From Vibrio scophthalmi LMG 19158 (GTDB taxonomy: Bacteria; Pseudomonadota; Gammaproteobacteria; Enterobacterales; Vibrionaceae), in assembly GCF_000222585.1 (NCBI RefSeq), contig NZ_AFWE01000175.1, positions 1 through 64,000 on the forward strand: a stretch of DNA of 64,000 bases, written 5' to 3'. Below are positions 31,152 through 41,439 of this stretch, in pieces (positions within the stretch are counted from its first letter, which is position 1; each line of letters opens with the position of its first letter). The notes beneath the pieces were generated by a model that was given only the letters and a program-made list of their open reading frames with translations, did not search any database and was not told where the DNA came from. A program made the translations under genes and the position numbers.

Positions 31152-31188
31152 AAAACAACAAACCCCAGTGAGACTGGGGTTTGTTTTA
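31152..31188. terminator. Bidirectional terminator between gspN and envZ
   Basis: Perfect 12-base arms ACAAACCCCAGT and ACTGGGGTTTGT around GAG, with T-rich ends on both strands. Serves the convergent gsp and ompR-envZ operons. Confidence 0.93.
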
Positions 31189-31211
31189 TGCGCTTCAGGC
31201 AATGAATCAAA

Positions 31212-32516
31212 CTAGCGGGTAGGGAAGCTCACTTGTACTTTTAAGCCGCCTTCGCTGCGATTGTTAACCACCACGGAACCATTGTGTTGGCTAACAATGC
31301 GTTTGACGATGGCGAGGCCAAGCCCTGTTCCTTCGCTGCCACGCGCAGTGTCACCACGAGTAAAGGGTTCAAACAGTTTCGCCACTTGGTCTTTGGCAAT
31401 CCCTGGGCCATTATCTTCAATACACACCCAGCACAGTTTGTTGTCTGCGGTCATTCCGGTCGAGATTTTCACCCAACCATTGCCGTAGCGTACGGCGTTG
31501 ACCACTAAGTTACTCACTGCGCGCTTGATTGCGATTGGGCTACCAAAAGCCGGTTTTAAGTTGCTTAACAGCGTTTCAATCTCAATATGATGGCGGTTGC
31601 CTTCCGAGTTCGCTAAGTCTTGAGAGATATCGTTGAGGTCTACTTCGCCAAAAGATTCACGATTAACCGGTTTGAGGTAATCCATAAATTGGCTAATGAT
31701 TTCATTACACTCTTCGGTATCGCTGATAATCCCTTCTGCAAGGTAGCTATCTTGTGGTGACATCATTTCCGTCGCTAAGCGAATACGAGTCAACGGCGTG
31801 CGTAAGTCGTGGCTGATACCGGCCATTAACAAGGCGCGATCTTCTTCTAACGCTTGAATGCCTTTCGACATTTGGTTGAAAGCACGCGTCACGGAGCGGA
31901 TCTCTGAGGTGCCTTTTTCTGCCAACGGCGGTGGGATTTCGCCACGGCCAACCCCTTTTGCCGCGCGCTCAAGTGCGAGCAGAGGCCGGTTTTGTAAGCG
32001 AATAAATAACCAACCACCGGCAATGATCAGCAGCGCCATCACTAAGCTATTGCGAAACAGTGGCGCAAAATCTTCTTCTTGTAGCTCGGAGAGTGGAATA
32101 CGGATCAGAGAATCAGGCAGTGACTCAAGGCTCATCCATAACACATAACTTTCTTCACCCAAGACCATGCGCACATCTGCTTGCGTGCCGAGTGTTTGCG
32201 TCATCTCTTCACTCATCAAATCAATACTGATCGCATGACGAAATTCATCGGCCAGATCGCTGTCTTTGGCGTGAATGGTCACCCCGAGCTGTTCGAGAAT
32301 TTGTCGGCGCAGCGGCGCATCCATCACCAAGCCATTTTCAAGATCGTCAGAGTTATCCAACATCAAGTTGATTTCATAGCTGAGGATTTTATTAAACTGC
32401 TGCAAACTAGGCAGTAATGCATAGTTGAAGACCGCGTAGTAAGAATAGACTTGGCTAGCAATCAGTAATGTGATGAACAGGACAATGGATTGAGTAAAGG
32501 AGCTGCGAATGCGCAT
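31212..32516 (-). CDS. envZ: Osmosensor histidine kinase EnvZ
   Basis: 434-residue inner-membrane kinase/phosphatase for OmpR. Two helices (residues 10-30 and about 158-178) flank a periplasmic domain; then HAMP, the H-box [20 protein letters not shown], an N-box ([13 protein letters not shown]), DNGPGIA and [12 protein letters not shown]. Length is slightly under E. coli EnvZ (450). It follows ompR with a 98-base gap containing a strong terminator-like hairpin. Confidence 0.96.
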   Translation of the reverse strand: MRIRSSFTQSIVLFITLLIASQVYSYYAVFNYALLPSLQQFNKILSYEINLMLDNSDDLENGLVMDAPLRRQILEQLGVTIHAKDSDLADEFRHAISIDLMSEEMTQTLGTQADVRMVLGEESYVLWMSLESLPDSLIRIPLSELQEEDFAPLFRNSLVMALLIIAGGWLFIRLQNRPLLALERAAKGVGRGEIPPPLAEKGTSEIRSVTRAFNQMSKGIQALEEDRALLMAGISHDLRTPLTRIRLATEMMSPQDSYLAEGIISDTEECNEIISQFMDYLKPVNRESFGEVDLNDISQDLANSEGNRHHIEIETLLSNLKPAFGSPIAIKRAVSNLVVNAVRYGNGWVKISTGMTADNKLCWVCIEDNGPGIAKDQVAKLFEPFTRGDTARGSEGTGLGLAIVKRIVSQHNGSVVVNNRSEGGLKVQVSFPTR

Positions 32517-32567
32517 AGTCGTCGCCTATTGGTGATAGGAGTTATTATTGGGTTTTCGTCCAGCAAG

Positions 32568-32595
32568 ATAAAAAGTGCGAGCCTAAAGCTCGCAC
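32568..32595 (-). terminator. Internal terminator/attenuator between ompR and envZ
   Basis: Perfect 8-base arms GTGCGAGC (32575-32582) and GCTCGCAC (32588-32595) around CTAAA; on the minus strand TTTTTAT follows. It lies 20 bases past the ompR stop and about 50 before envZ, so it should reduce envZ transcription relative to ompR. Confidence 0.85.
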
Positions 32596-32614
32596 TAGAT
32601 TGAATCAATGTGGT

Positions 32615-33334
32615 TTATGCTTCTTTGCCATCAGGGACAAACACATAACCTAAGCCCCACACGGTTTGAATATAGCGTGGTTTGCTTGGGTCAACTTCCA
32701 GCATGCGACGTAGACGCGAGATCTGAACATCGATAGAGCGTTCCATCGCCGAGTATTCACGGCCACGAGCCATGTTCATTAACTTATCGCGAGAAAGCGG
32801 TTCGCGAGCGTTGGTTACTAGGGCTTTTAATACCGCAAACTCACCAGACGTCAGTGGCATCGCTTCATCACCACGATACATTTCACGCGTACCTAAGTTT
32901 AGGCGGAACTCACCAAACTCAACAATCGACTCTTCAGAGCTTGGCGCGCCAGGCAGTTCAATGGTTTGGCGACGCAATACCGCTTTGATGCGTGCGAGCA
33001 GTTCGCGTGGGTTAAATGGTTTTGGCAGGTAATCATCTGCGCCCACTTCTAAGCCGACGATGCGATCAATTTCATCGCCTTTTGCCGTTAGCATAAGAAT
33101 AGGAAGTTCATTGTTGGCATTGCGTAGGCGACGACAAATCGATAGGCCATCTTCACCCGGCAGCATCAAATCCAGCACCATAAGGTGGAAGTTTTCACGC
33201 GTTAGCAGGCGATCCATCTGTTCGCCGTTGGCAACGCTACGTACCTGAAAACCTTGCTCAGATAGGTATCGCTCCAATAGCGCACGTAAACGGGCATCGT
33301 CATCTACGACCAGAATTTTATGAATTTCTTGCAT
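32615..33334 (-). CDS. ompR: Response regulator OmpR
   Basis: 239-residue two-component regulator. Receiver domain with acidic DDD near residues 11-13 and phosphoacceptor in LMVLDLMLPGEDG, KPF lysine, then a winged-helix DNA-binding domain with the family segment RSIDVQISRLRRMLE and VWGLGYVFVPDG. Controls porin and osmotic or acid responses in the family. AAGGTG ribosome site upstream of the ATG. Divergent from greB, as in enterics. Confidence 0.98.
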   Translation of the reverse strand: MQEIHKILVVDDDARLRALLERYLSEQGFQVRSVANGEQMDRLLTRENFHLMVLDLMLPGEDGLSICRRLRNANNELPILMLTAKGDEIDRIVGLEVGADDYLPKPFNPRELLARIKAVLRRQTIELPGAPSSEESIVEFGEFRLNLGTREMYRGDEAMPLTSGEFAVLKALVTNAREPLSRDKLMNMARGREYSAMERSIDVQISRLRRMLEVDPSKPRYIQTVWGLGYVFVPDGKEA

Positions 33335-33660
33335 TGAAACACCTTAATCAAAAGCAAAGCATATAAACAAAAATGTATCACTGTTTGGCCAAGCGTGCTT
33401 GCCCAAATTGTTACAATTTTAGCGTCGGCTTACGTTTTACTGAGTCAGCTCACGGTGCCGAAAAGTCAGCGGCGAGTTTTTGTTGGTTTATTGTTCATGT
33501 TTTCTCGTTAACGTAGTGAAATAATGGCGGTTTTACTTCGCTTGGTTGCATTGTTCACCGCGATTTATCGCTGAATTTGAAGCTCAACAACATGCTAGCT
33601 ATTGCCTGTGGTAAAAAAAAAGCGACAATCAACAGATACTAATCGTGATGGATAACAATC
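33335..33660. other. Divergent ompR/greB promoter region
   Basis: 326 bases with no gene. It must contain both promoters. An AT-rich small palindrome AATTGTTACAATT lies near 33407-33419. I cannot assign -35/-10 boxes with confidence. Confidence 0.5.
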
Positions 33661-34149
33661 GTGAGAACTAACCTGATCACCCGTGAAGGCTACAATCGCC
33701 TTAAAAAAGAGCTCGACTACCTCTGGCGTGAAGATCGTCCTGAAGTGACTAAAAAAGTGACTTGGGCGGCGAGCTTAGGCGATCGCAGCGAAAACGCAGA
33801 CTATCAGTACAACAAAAAGCGTTTGCGTGAGATAGACCGTCGGGTGCGATTTTTACGTAAGCGTTTAGAGCAGGTCACGGTGGTCGACTACTCTCCTCAA
33901 CAGGAAGGTAAAGTGTTCTTCGGCGCTTGGGTGGAGATTGAGAACGAAGCGGGAGACTGTAAAAAATTCCGCATCGTTGGGCCAGATGAAATCTATGGTG
34001 ATGCGAAAGGTTATATCTCGATTGATTCACCGATGGCGCGGGCGTTATTGAAAAAAGAAATCGATGATGAATTTGTCGTGCGCACACCAGAAGGTGAAAA
34101 AGAGTGGTTTATCAATTTGATTGAATACGATACACGGGTTCAGGAATAA
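33661..34149 (+). CDS. greB: Transcription elongation factor GreB
   Basis: 162-residue transcript-cleavage factor that rescues backtracked RNA polymerase. N-terminal coiled coil with the acidic tip DRSENADYQYNKKRLREIDRRV, C-terminal FKBP-like domain (FFGAWVEIENE... SPMARALLKKEIDDE). GTG start; the nearest ATG upstream is out of frame. Confidence 0.96.
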   Translation: MRTNLITREGYNRLKKELDYLWREDRPEVTKKVTWAASLGDRSENADYQYNKKRLREIDRRVRFLRKRLEQVTVVDYSPQQEGKVFFGAWVEIENEAGDCKKFRIVGPDEIYGDAKGYISIDSPMARALLKKEIDDEFVVRTPEGEKEWFINLIEYDTRVQE

Positions 34150-34308
34150 CCATTTTACCCGGTAATAAAGCGATAATTTTACTTTGTCGTGACCCGTCAG
34201 GTGTCACATAGATTACGATTGCGTTATTACTCGGTAATCAAAGCGGTGGATTTTTTACGATTCGCCCTAATATATACTCAAACACCTTTTAAAATAGAGA
34301 TTCAACGG

Positions 34309-36639
34309 ATGAGCCAAGCTATCTGTAAATTGATTGCTCAAGAACTGAATGTTCGCCCTGAGCAAGTGACTGCCGCGGTTAACTTAATTGACGACGGCAA
34401 TACGGTTCCCTTTATTGCTCGTTACCGCAAAGAAGTAACGGGTGGATTGGATGATACCCAATTACGTAATTTAGATAGCCGCTTGTCCTATCTGCGTGAG
34501 TTGGACGATCGTCGCCAGACGATTCTGAAATCGATTCAAGATCAAGGCAAACTAACGGCCGCGTTAGAGCAAGAGATTCAACAAGCGGACAGCAAAACCC
34601 GTTTGGAAGATTTATACCTGCCATACAAGCCTAAGCGCCGTACTAAAGGTCAAATTGCAATTGAAGCGGGCCTTGAGCCATTAGCGGATGCGCTTTGGAA
34701 TCACCCACAAACTGAACCTGAGAGCGAAGCGGCAAAATACGTCTCTGCCGATAAAGGTATCGCGGATAATAAATCGGCACTCGACGGCGCTCGTGCGATC
34801 ATCATGGAGCGCATTGCGGAAGATGCCAATTTACTGGAAAAAGTACGCAGCTACTTAACGCGCCATGCGGAATTGGTCTCGCGCGTGGTGACAGGCCAAG
34901 AGCAAGCGGGCGAGAAGTTCAAAGATTACTTTGCGCACAATGAAGCGTTGAACAAGGTGCCATCACACCGTGCACTAGCAATGCTACGTGGTCGTAATGA
35001 AGGTTTCCTGACTCTGGCAATGAATGCTGATCCGGCGCAAGAAGAAGGCGTACGCCAATCTTACTGCGAAACGTTAATTGCCGATCACTATGGCATTTCG
35101 TTGAGCCAAGCACCGGCTGATACATGGCGTAAGCAGGTGATCAGTTGGGCGTGGCGCATCAAAGTTTCGATGCACATGGAAACCGAATTGATGGGGGCGC
35201 TAAAAGAGCGTTCTGAAATCGAAGCAATTGAAGTGTTCGCCACCAACCTAAAAGATTTATTGATGGCAGCGCCTGCTGGCCCTCGCGCCACACTAGGCTT
35301 AGATCCGGGTTTACGTACTGGTTCTAAAATTGCCGTGGTTGATGCGACTGGTAAAGTGCTGACGACGGAAACCATTTACCCACATCCACCACAAAAACAG
35401 TACGACCAAGCGATGGCAGTGGTCGATAAGTTGGTGCGTAAGTTCAACGTTGACTTGATTGCGATTGGTAACGGGACTGCTTCACGTGAAACCGATAGTT
35501 TTGTTGGCGATCTGATTGCACGTGGCAATCTGAAAGTGCAAAAAATCATGGTCAGTGAAGCGGGTGCATCGGTGTATTCGGCATCTGAATTGGCAGCGAA
35601 AGAGTTCCCGAATATGGACGTGTCGCTGCGTGGTGCAGTATCGATCGCTCGTCGCTTGCAAGACCCATTGGCGGAACTGGTGAAAATCGATCCTAAATCG
35701 ATCGGTGTAGGCCAGTACCAACATGATGTCAGCCAATCAATGTTGGCAAAACGTCTTGATGCTGTGGTTGAAGACTGTGTAAACGCCGTGGGTGTGGATG
35801 TGAATACTGCGTCGGCCGCTTTGTTGACACGCGTGGCAGGTCTGTCTACCACCATGGCGCAAAACATTGTTGATTACCGTGACGAGAATGGTCGCTTTGA
35901 AGCGCGCACTACGCTGAAAAAAGTGGCACGTTTGGGGCCAAAAGCATTTGAACAGTGTGCTGGTTTCCTACGTATTATGGATGGTAAAAACCCACTAGAT
36001 GCGTCTTCAGTTCACCCGGAAGCCTACCCAGTGGTTAAAGCGATTGTTGAAAAGAACAGTAAAGCGGTTAAGAGCTTGATTGGTGATACAGAATTCTTAC
36101 GTGGTCTGCATGCGGTTGATTACACCAATGACAGCTTTGGTTTGCCAACGGTGACCGACATCATCAAAGAGTTGGATAAGCCGGGTCGCGATCCGCGTCC
36201 TGAGTTTAAAACAGCAACCTTTGCCGAAGGCGTTGAAAAGGTATCGGATCTTGAAGTCGGCATGGTGTTGGAAGGTGTGGTTTCTAACGTAGCCAACTTT
36301 GGTGCCTTCGTCGATATCGGTGTTCACCAAGATGGTCTCGTGCATATTTCTGCATTGACCGATCGTTATGTTGCCGATCCGCGTGAAGTGGTTAAAGCGG
36401 GTGACATTGTGAAAGTGAAAGTGATGGAAGTGGATGTGCAGCGTAAGCGTATCGCCCTTTCCATGCGCCTTAACGATGAGCCGGGACAAGACAATCGCAC
36501 TCAGCGTAGTTCTGAGCCGCGTAGCAATCAAAACCAAGCGCGTCCACAAGGTGGTCAACAGCGTCGTCGTGAAGAACCGGCAGGCAACAATGCTATGGGT
36601 GGCGCGTTTGCTGCTGCCTTTGCCAAAGCGAAACGCTAA
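34309..36639 (+). CDS. tex: Tex family RNA-binding transcription accessory protein
   Basis: 776-residue conserved nucleic-acid-binding protein (YhgF). Helical N-terminus, YqgF/RNase H-like domain ([17 protein letters not shown]), helix-hairpin-helix pair ([15 protein letters not shown]), S1 domain near the C-terminus ([21 protein letters not shown]) and a basic, Gln/Arg-rich tail (residues about 725-776). The frame is open 40 codons further up, but ATG 34309 gives [14 protein letters not shown], the family N-terminus. Confidence 0.96.
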   Translation: MSQAICKLIAQELNVRPEQVTAAVNLIDDGNTVPFIARYRKEVTGGLDDTQLRNLDSRLSYLRELDDRRQTILKSIQDQGKLTAALEQEIQQADSKTRLEDLYLPYKPKRRTKGQIAIEAGLEPLADALWNHPQTEPESEAAKYVSADKGIADNKSALDGARAIIMERIAEDANLLEKVRSYLTRHAELVSRVVTGQEQAGEKFKDYFAHNEALNKVPSHRALAMLRGRNEGFLTLAMNADPAQEEGVRQSYCETLIADHYGISLSQAPADTWRKQVISWAWRIKVSMHMETELMGALKERSEIEAIEVFATNLKDLLMAAPAGPRATLGLDPGLRTGSKIAVVDATGKVLTTETIYPHPPQKQYDQAMAVVDKLVRKFNVDLIAIGNGTASRETDSFVGDLIARGNLKVQKIMVSEAGASVYSASELAAKEFPNMDVSLRGAVSIARRLQDPLAELVKIDPKSIGVGQYQHDVSQSMLAKRLDAVVEDCVNAVGVDVNTASAALLTRVAGLSTTMAQNIVDYRDENGRFEARTTLKKVARLGPKAFEQCAGFLRIMDGKNPLDASSVHPEAYPVVKAIVEKNSKAVKSLIGDTEFLRGLHAVDYTNDSFGLPTVTDIIKELDKPGRDPRPEFKTATFAEGVEKVSDLEVGMVLEGVVSNVANFGAFVDIGVHQDGLVHISALTDRYVADPREVVKAGDIVKVKVMEVDVQRKRIALSMRLNDEPGQDNRTQRSSEPRSNQNQARPQGGQQRRREEPAGNNAMGGAFAAAFAKAKR

Positions 36640-36672
36640 TTGGCTTAGCTCGCGCCTTCGCGCAGGTTAAAA

Positions 36673-36713
36673 ATAAAAAAAAGCCCCGCTCAAATGAGTG
36701 GGGCTTTTGTCTT
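36673..36713. terminator. Terminator after tex
   Basis: GCCCCGCTCA and TGAGTGGGGC around AA with A-rich and T-rich flanks on either side, suiting both tex and the convergent small gene. Confidence 0.9.
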
Positions 36714-36770
36714 TTGGTATTCACTGAGTATGGATTCAATCTTTTGGATTTAGGCCGATACATATAGCGA

Positions 36771-37241
36771 CTACAACACCGCAATGACCTCTGAAGGTGT
36801 GTTTGGTGCCACAGCATGTCCATAGTGAAACTTAATCACTACGCGCCGTTTAGCCATTCTTCCTTCGGTTATCGCTGCATCGATTACGCGCTTTGGTAAG
36901 CGAAACCGCATTGCGTAGCCTTTTCCTTGCTGTTCGCTATAGCTGGCCAAAGACAGCAGTTCAAACAACCGATCTAACGGACTGTCTGGCGGGTCATGTT
37001 GAGGGGCGAGTATCGCGTGCTCATCATCGGCGCCATAGTTCGGATGTTCAGATGGGTCCCAAGCCGCATTGCGACGTCGTTTATCATCTGAATTGATTTT
37101 GCGTTCAGCATTAGTTCTGGCTGGTGCAACCGTGGCTATAATCGGCTCGCGAATTTTATTATCACGCGCCGCTTGCTCTGTTTGCACGTTAACCGATGGG
37201 GCGATAAGTGGCACACTCACGTTGGTGGGTGACACGATCAT
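36771..37241 (-). CDS. Hypothetical protein, Vibrio-type, unknown function
   Basis: 156 residues; I do not recognise a family. No signal peptide or membrane helix. The N-terminal half is polar and likely disordered (Ser, Thr, Asn, Asp, Arg); the middle has RNAAWDPSEHPNYGADDEHAI; the C-terminal third (about 105-150) is basic and more ordered (AMRFRLPKRVIDAAITEGRMAKRRVVIKFHYG). The start is decided by a perfect ribosome site GAGGAGGT seven bases before ATG 37241; an in-frame ATG at 37274 lies upstream of it. It sits between tex and bioH, convergent with tex and upstream of bioH on the opposite flank. The strong ribosome site argues that it is translated. Confidence 0.75.
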   Translation of the reverse strand: MIVSPTNVSVPLIAPSVNVQTEQAARDNKIREPIIATVAPARTNAERKINSDDKRRRNAAWDPSEHPNYGADDEHAILAPQHDPPDSPLDRLFELLSLASYSEQQGKGYAMRFRLPKRVIDAAITEGRMAKRRVVIKFHYGHAVAPNTPSEVIAVL

Positions 37242-37332
37242 AACCGAGACCTCCTCAGCTTCGCCCACTGACATGGCTATCGTTCTGTCAGTTGAATAAG
37301 CTATCGGCTGAGAGAGTCAAAAATTTAGCGTT

Positions 37333-38166
37333 TTATGCAAATAATTTGTTCGTTTGGAAGGCGATTACTTGAGCGCAAAAGGCCTCAGGCTCAGTCATGA
37401 AAGGCGCGTGAGATGACTGATTAAAGACAAAGCTTTGGCTATTGGGCATCAATTTTGTCACGTCTTCCGCCACCTTGATAGGCACCAAACCATCTAAGCG
37501 ACCATACAAGCGTAGTGTCGGAACGCGAATGCTGGCGAGTTGACTACGATAGTCGATTTCAGCCAATAAATTTAAGCCGGACAGTAACGATTGTTGGTTT
37601 GGAGATGGGCGCGACAGTACCGCTTTTTTCAGCGCTTTGACATCTTGTCTTGCTGAAGGACTTCCCATGGCTTGTAGTGCCATAAAGCGCTCGATCGTCA
37701 GTTGAAAATCATCCATCAGTTGCGCGGTAAAAGCGCTGAGTACTTTCGCTTGAATGCCTCGCCACGGTTCAGAGTAATCGCCGTGTTCATCAACGCGACT
37801 AGCTTGCTTGGCTGAGAAGCAGGGGGAGCTGGCAACACTGATTAAACCTAAGGCGCGTTCTGGATGGTACAAAGCAATGTGTGAGGCCACCAAGCCGCCT
37901 AAAGACCAACCGAGCCATATTGCTTGTTTCGGCGCATCACGCAGCACTTGTGCCGTTAAATCTGCCATGGTGGAAAAGTGGCTTTGATGACTCAGGCCAA
38001 ACCCGGGCAAGTCGACCACATGAACGCAGTAGTGTTGGCTTAGTGTCGCGACGGTTTGCTGCCAAACGGCCCCATTCATTCCCCAGCCATGCAGCAAAAC
38101 CAGATCGGGCCCTGAGCCGTGAGTTTGCCAATGCAATGCTGGTGTGGTTGTCTCGGTATCTCGCAC
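37333..38166 (-). CDS. bioH: Pimeloyl-ACP methyl ester esterase BioH
   Basis: About 277-residue alpha/beta hydrolase that releases pimeloyl-ACP for biotin synthesis. Oxyanion HGWGMNGAVW, nucleophile elbow GWSLGG, acid YGRLDGLVP and catalytic His in NQSSHAPFM are all present. ATG 38175 directly abuts AAAAGG; GTG 38166 lies eight bases from AAGGA and looks better. Divergent from comF and near nfuA, as in E. coli (bioH-gntX-nfuA). Confidence 0.95.
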   Translation of the reverse strand: MRDTETTTPALHWQTHGSGPDLVLLHGWGMNGAVWQQTVATLSQHYCVHVVDLPGFGLSHQSHFSTMADLTAQVLRDAPKQAIWLGWSLGGLVASHIALYHPERALGLISVASSPCFSAKQASRVDEHGDYSEPWRGIQAKVLSAFTAQLMDDFQLTIERFMALQAMGSPSARQDVKALKKAVLSRPSPNQQSLLSGLNLLAEIDYRSQLASIRVPTLRLYGRLDGLVPIKVAEDVTKLMPNSQSFVFNQSSHAPFMTEPEAFCAQVIAFQTNKLFA

Positions 38167-38287
38167 TTTATTCATCCTTTTGACTGCGCAGTAAGCGGCA
38201 CTATCAAGTTTCTATCTAAGTGATTCCACGTGATTCATCGACGTACGTAACTTATTAGTGGAGCCTGCTTATGTTAACTCCCAACTC

Positions 38288-38995
38288 ATGTTAATCCAAT
38301 GGTGGCAGAAAAACAGACAGCATGTGCTGGCTCATTATTGCCAACACTGTTTGCTGCCGATAGAGGGGCGTGACCAGCCAGACTCTGGGTCTTGGTTATT
38401 GTGCCAAGCGTGCTTGGAAGGACTAAGCATACCGTCTCGTTGCCAGTGTTGTGGTATGACAACGCTTCATCCGCTTGCTCAATGTGGTCATTGTTTGTCG
38501 CAACCGCCACCTTGGCGGCAACTCTATTGTGTGGGTGACTACACACCGCCATTGTCCGATTATGTTCAGCAATTAAAGTTTGCTCGTCAGCTGCATTATG
38601 TTGAGGTATTGGCCGATCTGCTTGCTCTACAAGTCCAACCAAATATTCAGATGATCACTTATGTACCGTTACACTGGCATCGGCAATTGTGGCGTGGCTT
38701 TAATCAAAGTGAATTTCTAGCGCGAGCGTTGGCGCAGCGACTCGGTCTTCCTTGCCGAGCATTGTTTAAGCGTACTCGTGCTACTCGTTCGCAACGGGGG
38801 ATGGATCGCCGGCAACGACAACGTAATTTACGTGGCGCATTTACGCTGACGAAAAGTGTTACTGAACTTCAATCCGTCGCGATTGTTGATGATGTAGTGA
38901 CGACAGGGAGTACTGTGCAGCAATTATGCAAATTACTACTTGATGCTGGAGTTAAAAGTGTTGATATTTACTGTATCTGCCGTACTCCTGAATGA
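38288..38995 (+). CDS. ComF family protein (GntX-like phosphoribosyltransferase fold)
   Basis: About 235 residues. N-terminal cysteine-rich zinc ribbon (CQHC, CQAC, CQCC, CGHC) and a C-terminal phosphoribosyltransferase-type motif SVAIVDDVVTTGSTVQQL. ComF proteins are required for DNA uptake in competent bacteria, which vibrios become on chitin; role here is inferred. A GTG at 38258 is a possible earlier start, but MLIQWWQKN at 38288 fits homologues better; ribosome sites are weak for both. Confidence 0.88.
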   Translation: MLIQWWQKNRQHVLAHYCQHCLLPIEGRDQPDSGSWLLCQACLEGLSIPSRCQCCGMTTLHPLAQCGHCLSQPPPWRQLYCVGDYTPPLSDYVQQLKFARQLHYVEVLADLLALQVQPNIQMITYVPLHWHRQLWRGFNQSEFLARALAQRLGLPCRALFKRTRATRSQRGMDRRQRQRNLRGAFTLTKSVTELQSVAIVDDVVTTGSTVQQLCKLLLDAGVKSVDIYCICRTPE

Positions 38996-39102
38996 TTCGG
39001 TTATAGCTCAGCACGATCAATTATGCGTAAAAGGCTAGATCTCAGAATTTTCAGGAGTAGAATGGTGAACAAATAGCCTACAAAATTACTCAGGTATTCG
39101 TC

Positions 39103-39690
39103 GTGTCAAATACAATTACTATTACTGAAAGCGCTCAAGAACACTTTGCCAAGTTGCTTGCACAGCAGCCTGAAGGCACTAACATTCGTGTGTTCGTGGT
39201 AAATCCAGGAACTCAAAATGCTGAGTGTGGTGTCTCTTACTGTCCGCCAGAAGCCGTAGAAGCTACTGATACTGAACTGACATTCCCAATGCTATCTGCC
39301 TATGTAGATGAGCTAAGCCTGCCATTCTTAGACGATGCAGAAATTGATTATGTCACTGACAAGATGGGTTCACAGCTAACTCTAAAAGCACCGAACGCGA
39401 AAATGCGTAAAGTGGCTGACGATGCACCACTGGTTGAGCGTGTTGAATACGCGATTCAAACCCAAGTGAACCCTCAACTAGCGGGCCACGGTGGTCACGT
39501 AAACTTAGTTGAAATCACAGAAGAAGGCATTGCGATTGTTGCTTTCGGTGGTGGTTGTAACGGTTGTTCAATGGTTGATGTAACCTTAAAAGATGGCATT
39601 GAAAAAGAGCTACTACAACAGTTCGAAGGTGAACTGACTGCAGTACGCGATGCGACTGAGCATGACCGTGGTGAGCACTCATATTACTAA
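39103..39690 (+). CDS. nfuA: Fe-S biogenesis protein NfuA
   Basis: 195-residue Fe-S carrier protein. N-terminal degenerate A-type domain ([16 protein letters not shown]) and C-terminal NifU domain with the cluster-binding CNGC ([14 protein letters not shown]). GTG start. Delivers 4Fe-4S clusters under stress in the family. Downstream of comF as in enterics. Confidence 0.97.
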   Translation: MSNTITITESAQEHFAKLLAQQPEGTNIRVFVVNPGTQNAECGVSYCPPEAVEATDTELTFPMLSAYVDELSLPFLDDAEIDYVTDKMGSQLTLKAPNAKMRKVADDAPLVERVEYAIQTQVNPQLAGHGGHVNLVEITEEGIAIVAFGGGCNGCSMVDVTLKDGIEKELLQQFEGELTAVRDATEHDRGEHSYY

Positions 39691-39736
39691 TGAGTCACTA
39701 CCAATCCTCGTTAAACGAGGATGAAACAATGTGCAA

Positions 39737-39762
39737 ATGGAGCTCTTAGGGCTCCATTTTTG
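39737..39762 (+). terminator. Terminator of nfuA
   Basis: ATGGAGC and GCTCCAT around a 7-base loop, followed by TTTTTGT, 47 bases past nfuA. Confidence 0.85.
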
Positions 39763-39934
39763 TATCTAGTATTTGTTGCGTGTTTTGGCTCTCCAAATGA
39801 TGGAATCTCACCATGGCTGGGGGAGATATGTGGCGACTGGTACGGATTTATACAAATTAGATGGCCGAGAAACTGGTCTAACGTATTGTCTTCTCATATA
39901 TTAAGAATCTATTGCTTAGAGAAGGAGAAACATT

Positions 39935-40483
39935 GTGGCCAAACGGACACCACCAGAAATTCTGGCTAAGCAGACCGTCGCACAATCACGACTGTTTTCG
40001 ATTGAAGCGCTTGAGCTACGTTTTAGTAACGGTGAAGAGCGCACTTATGAGCGCATGCGCCCAAGTGGCCGCCATGCGGTGATGATTGTGCCTGTGACAG
40101 AGCAGGGTGATCTCTTGTTGGTGCGCGAATACGCTGCCGGTACTGAGCGCTATGAATTAGGTTTTCCGAAAGGATTGATCGATCCCGGTGAAAGCGCTAT
40201 TGAAGCGGCGAATCGCGAATTAAAAGAAGAGATTGGTTTTGGTGCTGAGCAACTGGTGCCATTAAAAGAAGTGGTGCTCGCGCCATCGTATTTCTCGAGC
40301 AAGATGACGCTATTTATTGGCCAAAATCTCTACGCCGAACAATTGGTGGGTGATGAGCCAGAGCCACTTGAAGTTGTACGCTGGCCATTGGCTCAAGCTG
40401 AAGAGTTGCTAACACATCTCGACTTTAGCGAAGCGCGCAGTATTACTGCATTGATGCTCGCTCTACGATATTTAAAATCATAA
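39935..40483 (+). CDS. nudE: ADP compounds hydrolase NudE
   Basis: 182-residue Nudix hydrolase acting on ADP-ribose, Ap3A and NADH in the family. Nudix box GLIDPGESAIEAANRELKEE-IGF is complete (GX5EX7REUXEEXGU). GTG start with AGAAGGAG upstream. Followed 25 bases later by cysQ. Confidence 0.94.
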   Translation: MAKRTPPEILAKQTVAQSRLFSIEALELRFSNGEERTYERMRPSGRHAVMIVPVTEQGDLLLVREYAAGTERYELGFPKGLIDPGESAIEAANRELKEEIGFGAEQLVPLKEVVLAPSYFSSKMTLFIGQNLYAEQLVGDEPEPLEVVRWPLAQAEELLTHLDFSEARSITALMLALRYLKS

Positions 40484-40508
40484 TACGTGCATAGCCCAAG
40501 GAACTATT

Positions 40509-41336
40509 ATGCCGATAAGCCCAGATCTTTCTCATCACCTCCCAGCCGTCATTGATATTGCGCGTACTGCAGGTCAGTTGATCTTAGATATCTATCAGAC
40601 TAAGCAGTATGAAGCGTACACCAAGAGTGACTCGACACCTGTTACCAGTGCTGATCTTGCCGCGCACAAGTTTATTGTTGAGAAGTTGTCTGAGTTGACA
40701 CCAGACATTCCCGTGCTGTCGGAAGAGGCGGCGGATATTAGCTTAGAACAACGCTCGCAATGGAATCGTTACTGGCTGGTGGATCCGCTCGATGGTACAC
40801 AAGAGTTTATTGCGCGTAGTGGCGATTTCGCCACCATCATTGCGTTGATTGAAAATAATAAACCAATCATGGGCGTGGTGTATGGGCCTGTTTCGGGCGT
40901 GACTTACTATGCCTACCAAGGCAAAGGTGCGTGGAAAATTCCGGATATGAGTGAGAGCGTCCGCATTACCACTCATAAACATCAAGGGCCACAGCAACCT
41001 ATCGCGATAGCGATCAGTCGCCGCCAAGATATCAATCGTATTACCGATCGCATGAGTAGCGCGTGGAACTACGATTTGGTGCCGTTGGGCTCGGCCGCAT
41101 TGAAAGCCTGCTTGGTTGCTGAAGGCGCGGTTGATTGTTACTTACGTCTAGGTCCTACCGGTGAGTGGGATACTGCTGCGACGCAATGTATCGTTGAAGA
41201 AGCGGGCGGTCGTATTTTAAGTACCTTGCTTGAACCGCTCTCTTACAATGAGCGCGATACATTAGAAAACCCCAACTTTATTGTACTGGGCGATGAACAG
41301 CTGCCATGGCACGATATTTTATTGGTCAAAGACTGA
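40509..41336 (+). CDS. cysQ: 3'(2'),5'-bisphosphate nucleotidase CysQ
   Basis: 275-residue inositol-monophosphatase-fold enzyme that hydrolyses 3'-phosphoadenosine 5'-phosphate (PAP) from sulfate assimilation. Metal-binding motifs EEAADI, DPLDGTQEFI and the late GEWDTAATQCIVEEAGG are intact. Likely co-transcribed with nudE, both disposing of nucleotide by-products. Confidence 0.95.
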   Translation: MPISPDLSHHLPAVIDIARTAGQLILDIYQTKQYEAYTKSDSTPVTSADLAAHKFIVEKLSELTPDIPVLSEEAADISLEQRSQWNRYWLVDPLDGTQEFIARSGDFATIIALIENNKPIMGVVYGPVSGVTYYAYQGKGAWKIPDMSESVRITTHKHQGPQQPIAIAISRRQDINRITDRMSSAWNYDLVPLGSAALKACLVAEGAVDCYLRLGPTGEWDTAATQCIVEEAGGRILSTLLEPLSYNERDTLENPNFIVLGDEQLPWHDILLVKD

Positions 41337-41365
41337 GTCGTCGTTTATCGCTTTCATTTAATACC

Positions 41366-41417
41366 TATGTTTAGTAACTATACTTAGTAATTATGCTCAG
41401 TAACTATGTTCAATAAG
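41366..41417. repeat. 13-base degenerate tandem repeat, four copies
   Basis: TATGTTTAGTAAC, TATACTTAGTAAT, TATGCTCAGTAAC and TATGTTCAATAAG follow one another without gaps between the cysQ stop and its terminator. The last copy runs into the terminator stem. Confidence 0.85.
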
Positions 41418-41439
41418 CTCGCTGCGGCGAGCTTTTTTA
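41413..41439 (+). terminator. Terminator of nudE-cysQ
   Basis: AAGCTCGC and GCGAGCTT around TGCG, followed by a T run. Confidence 0.93.

Noticed and set aside
39721-39969. 82-codon open frame between nfuA and nudE
   Set aside because: It starts inside the nfuA terminator region, overlaps the nudE start and ribosome site, and has no recognisable features.
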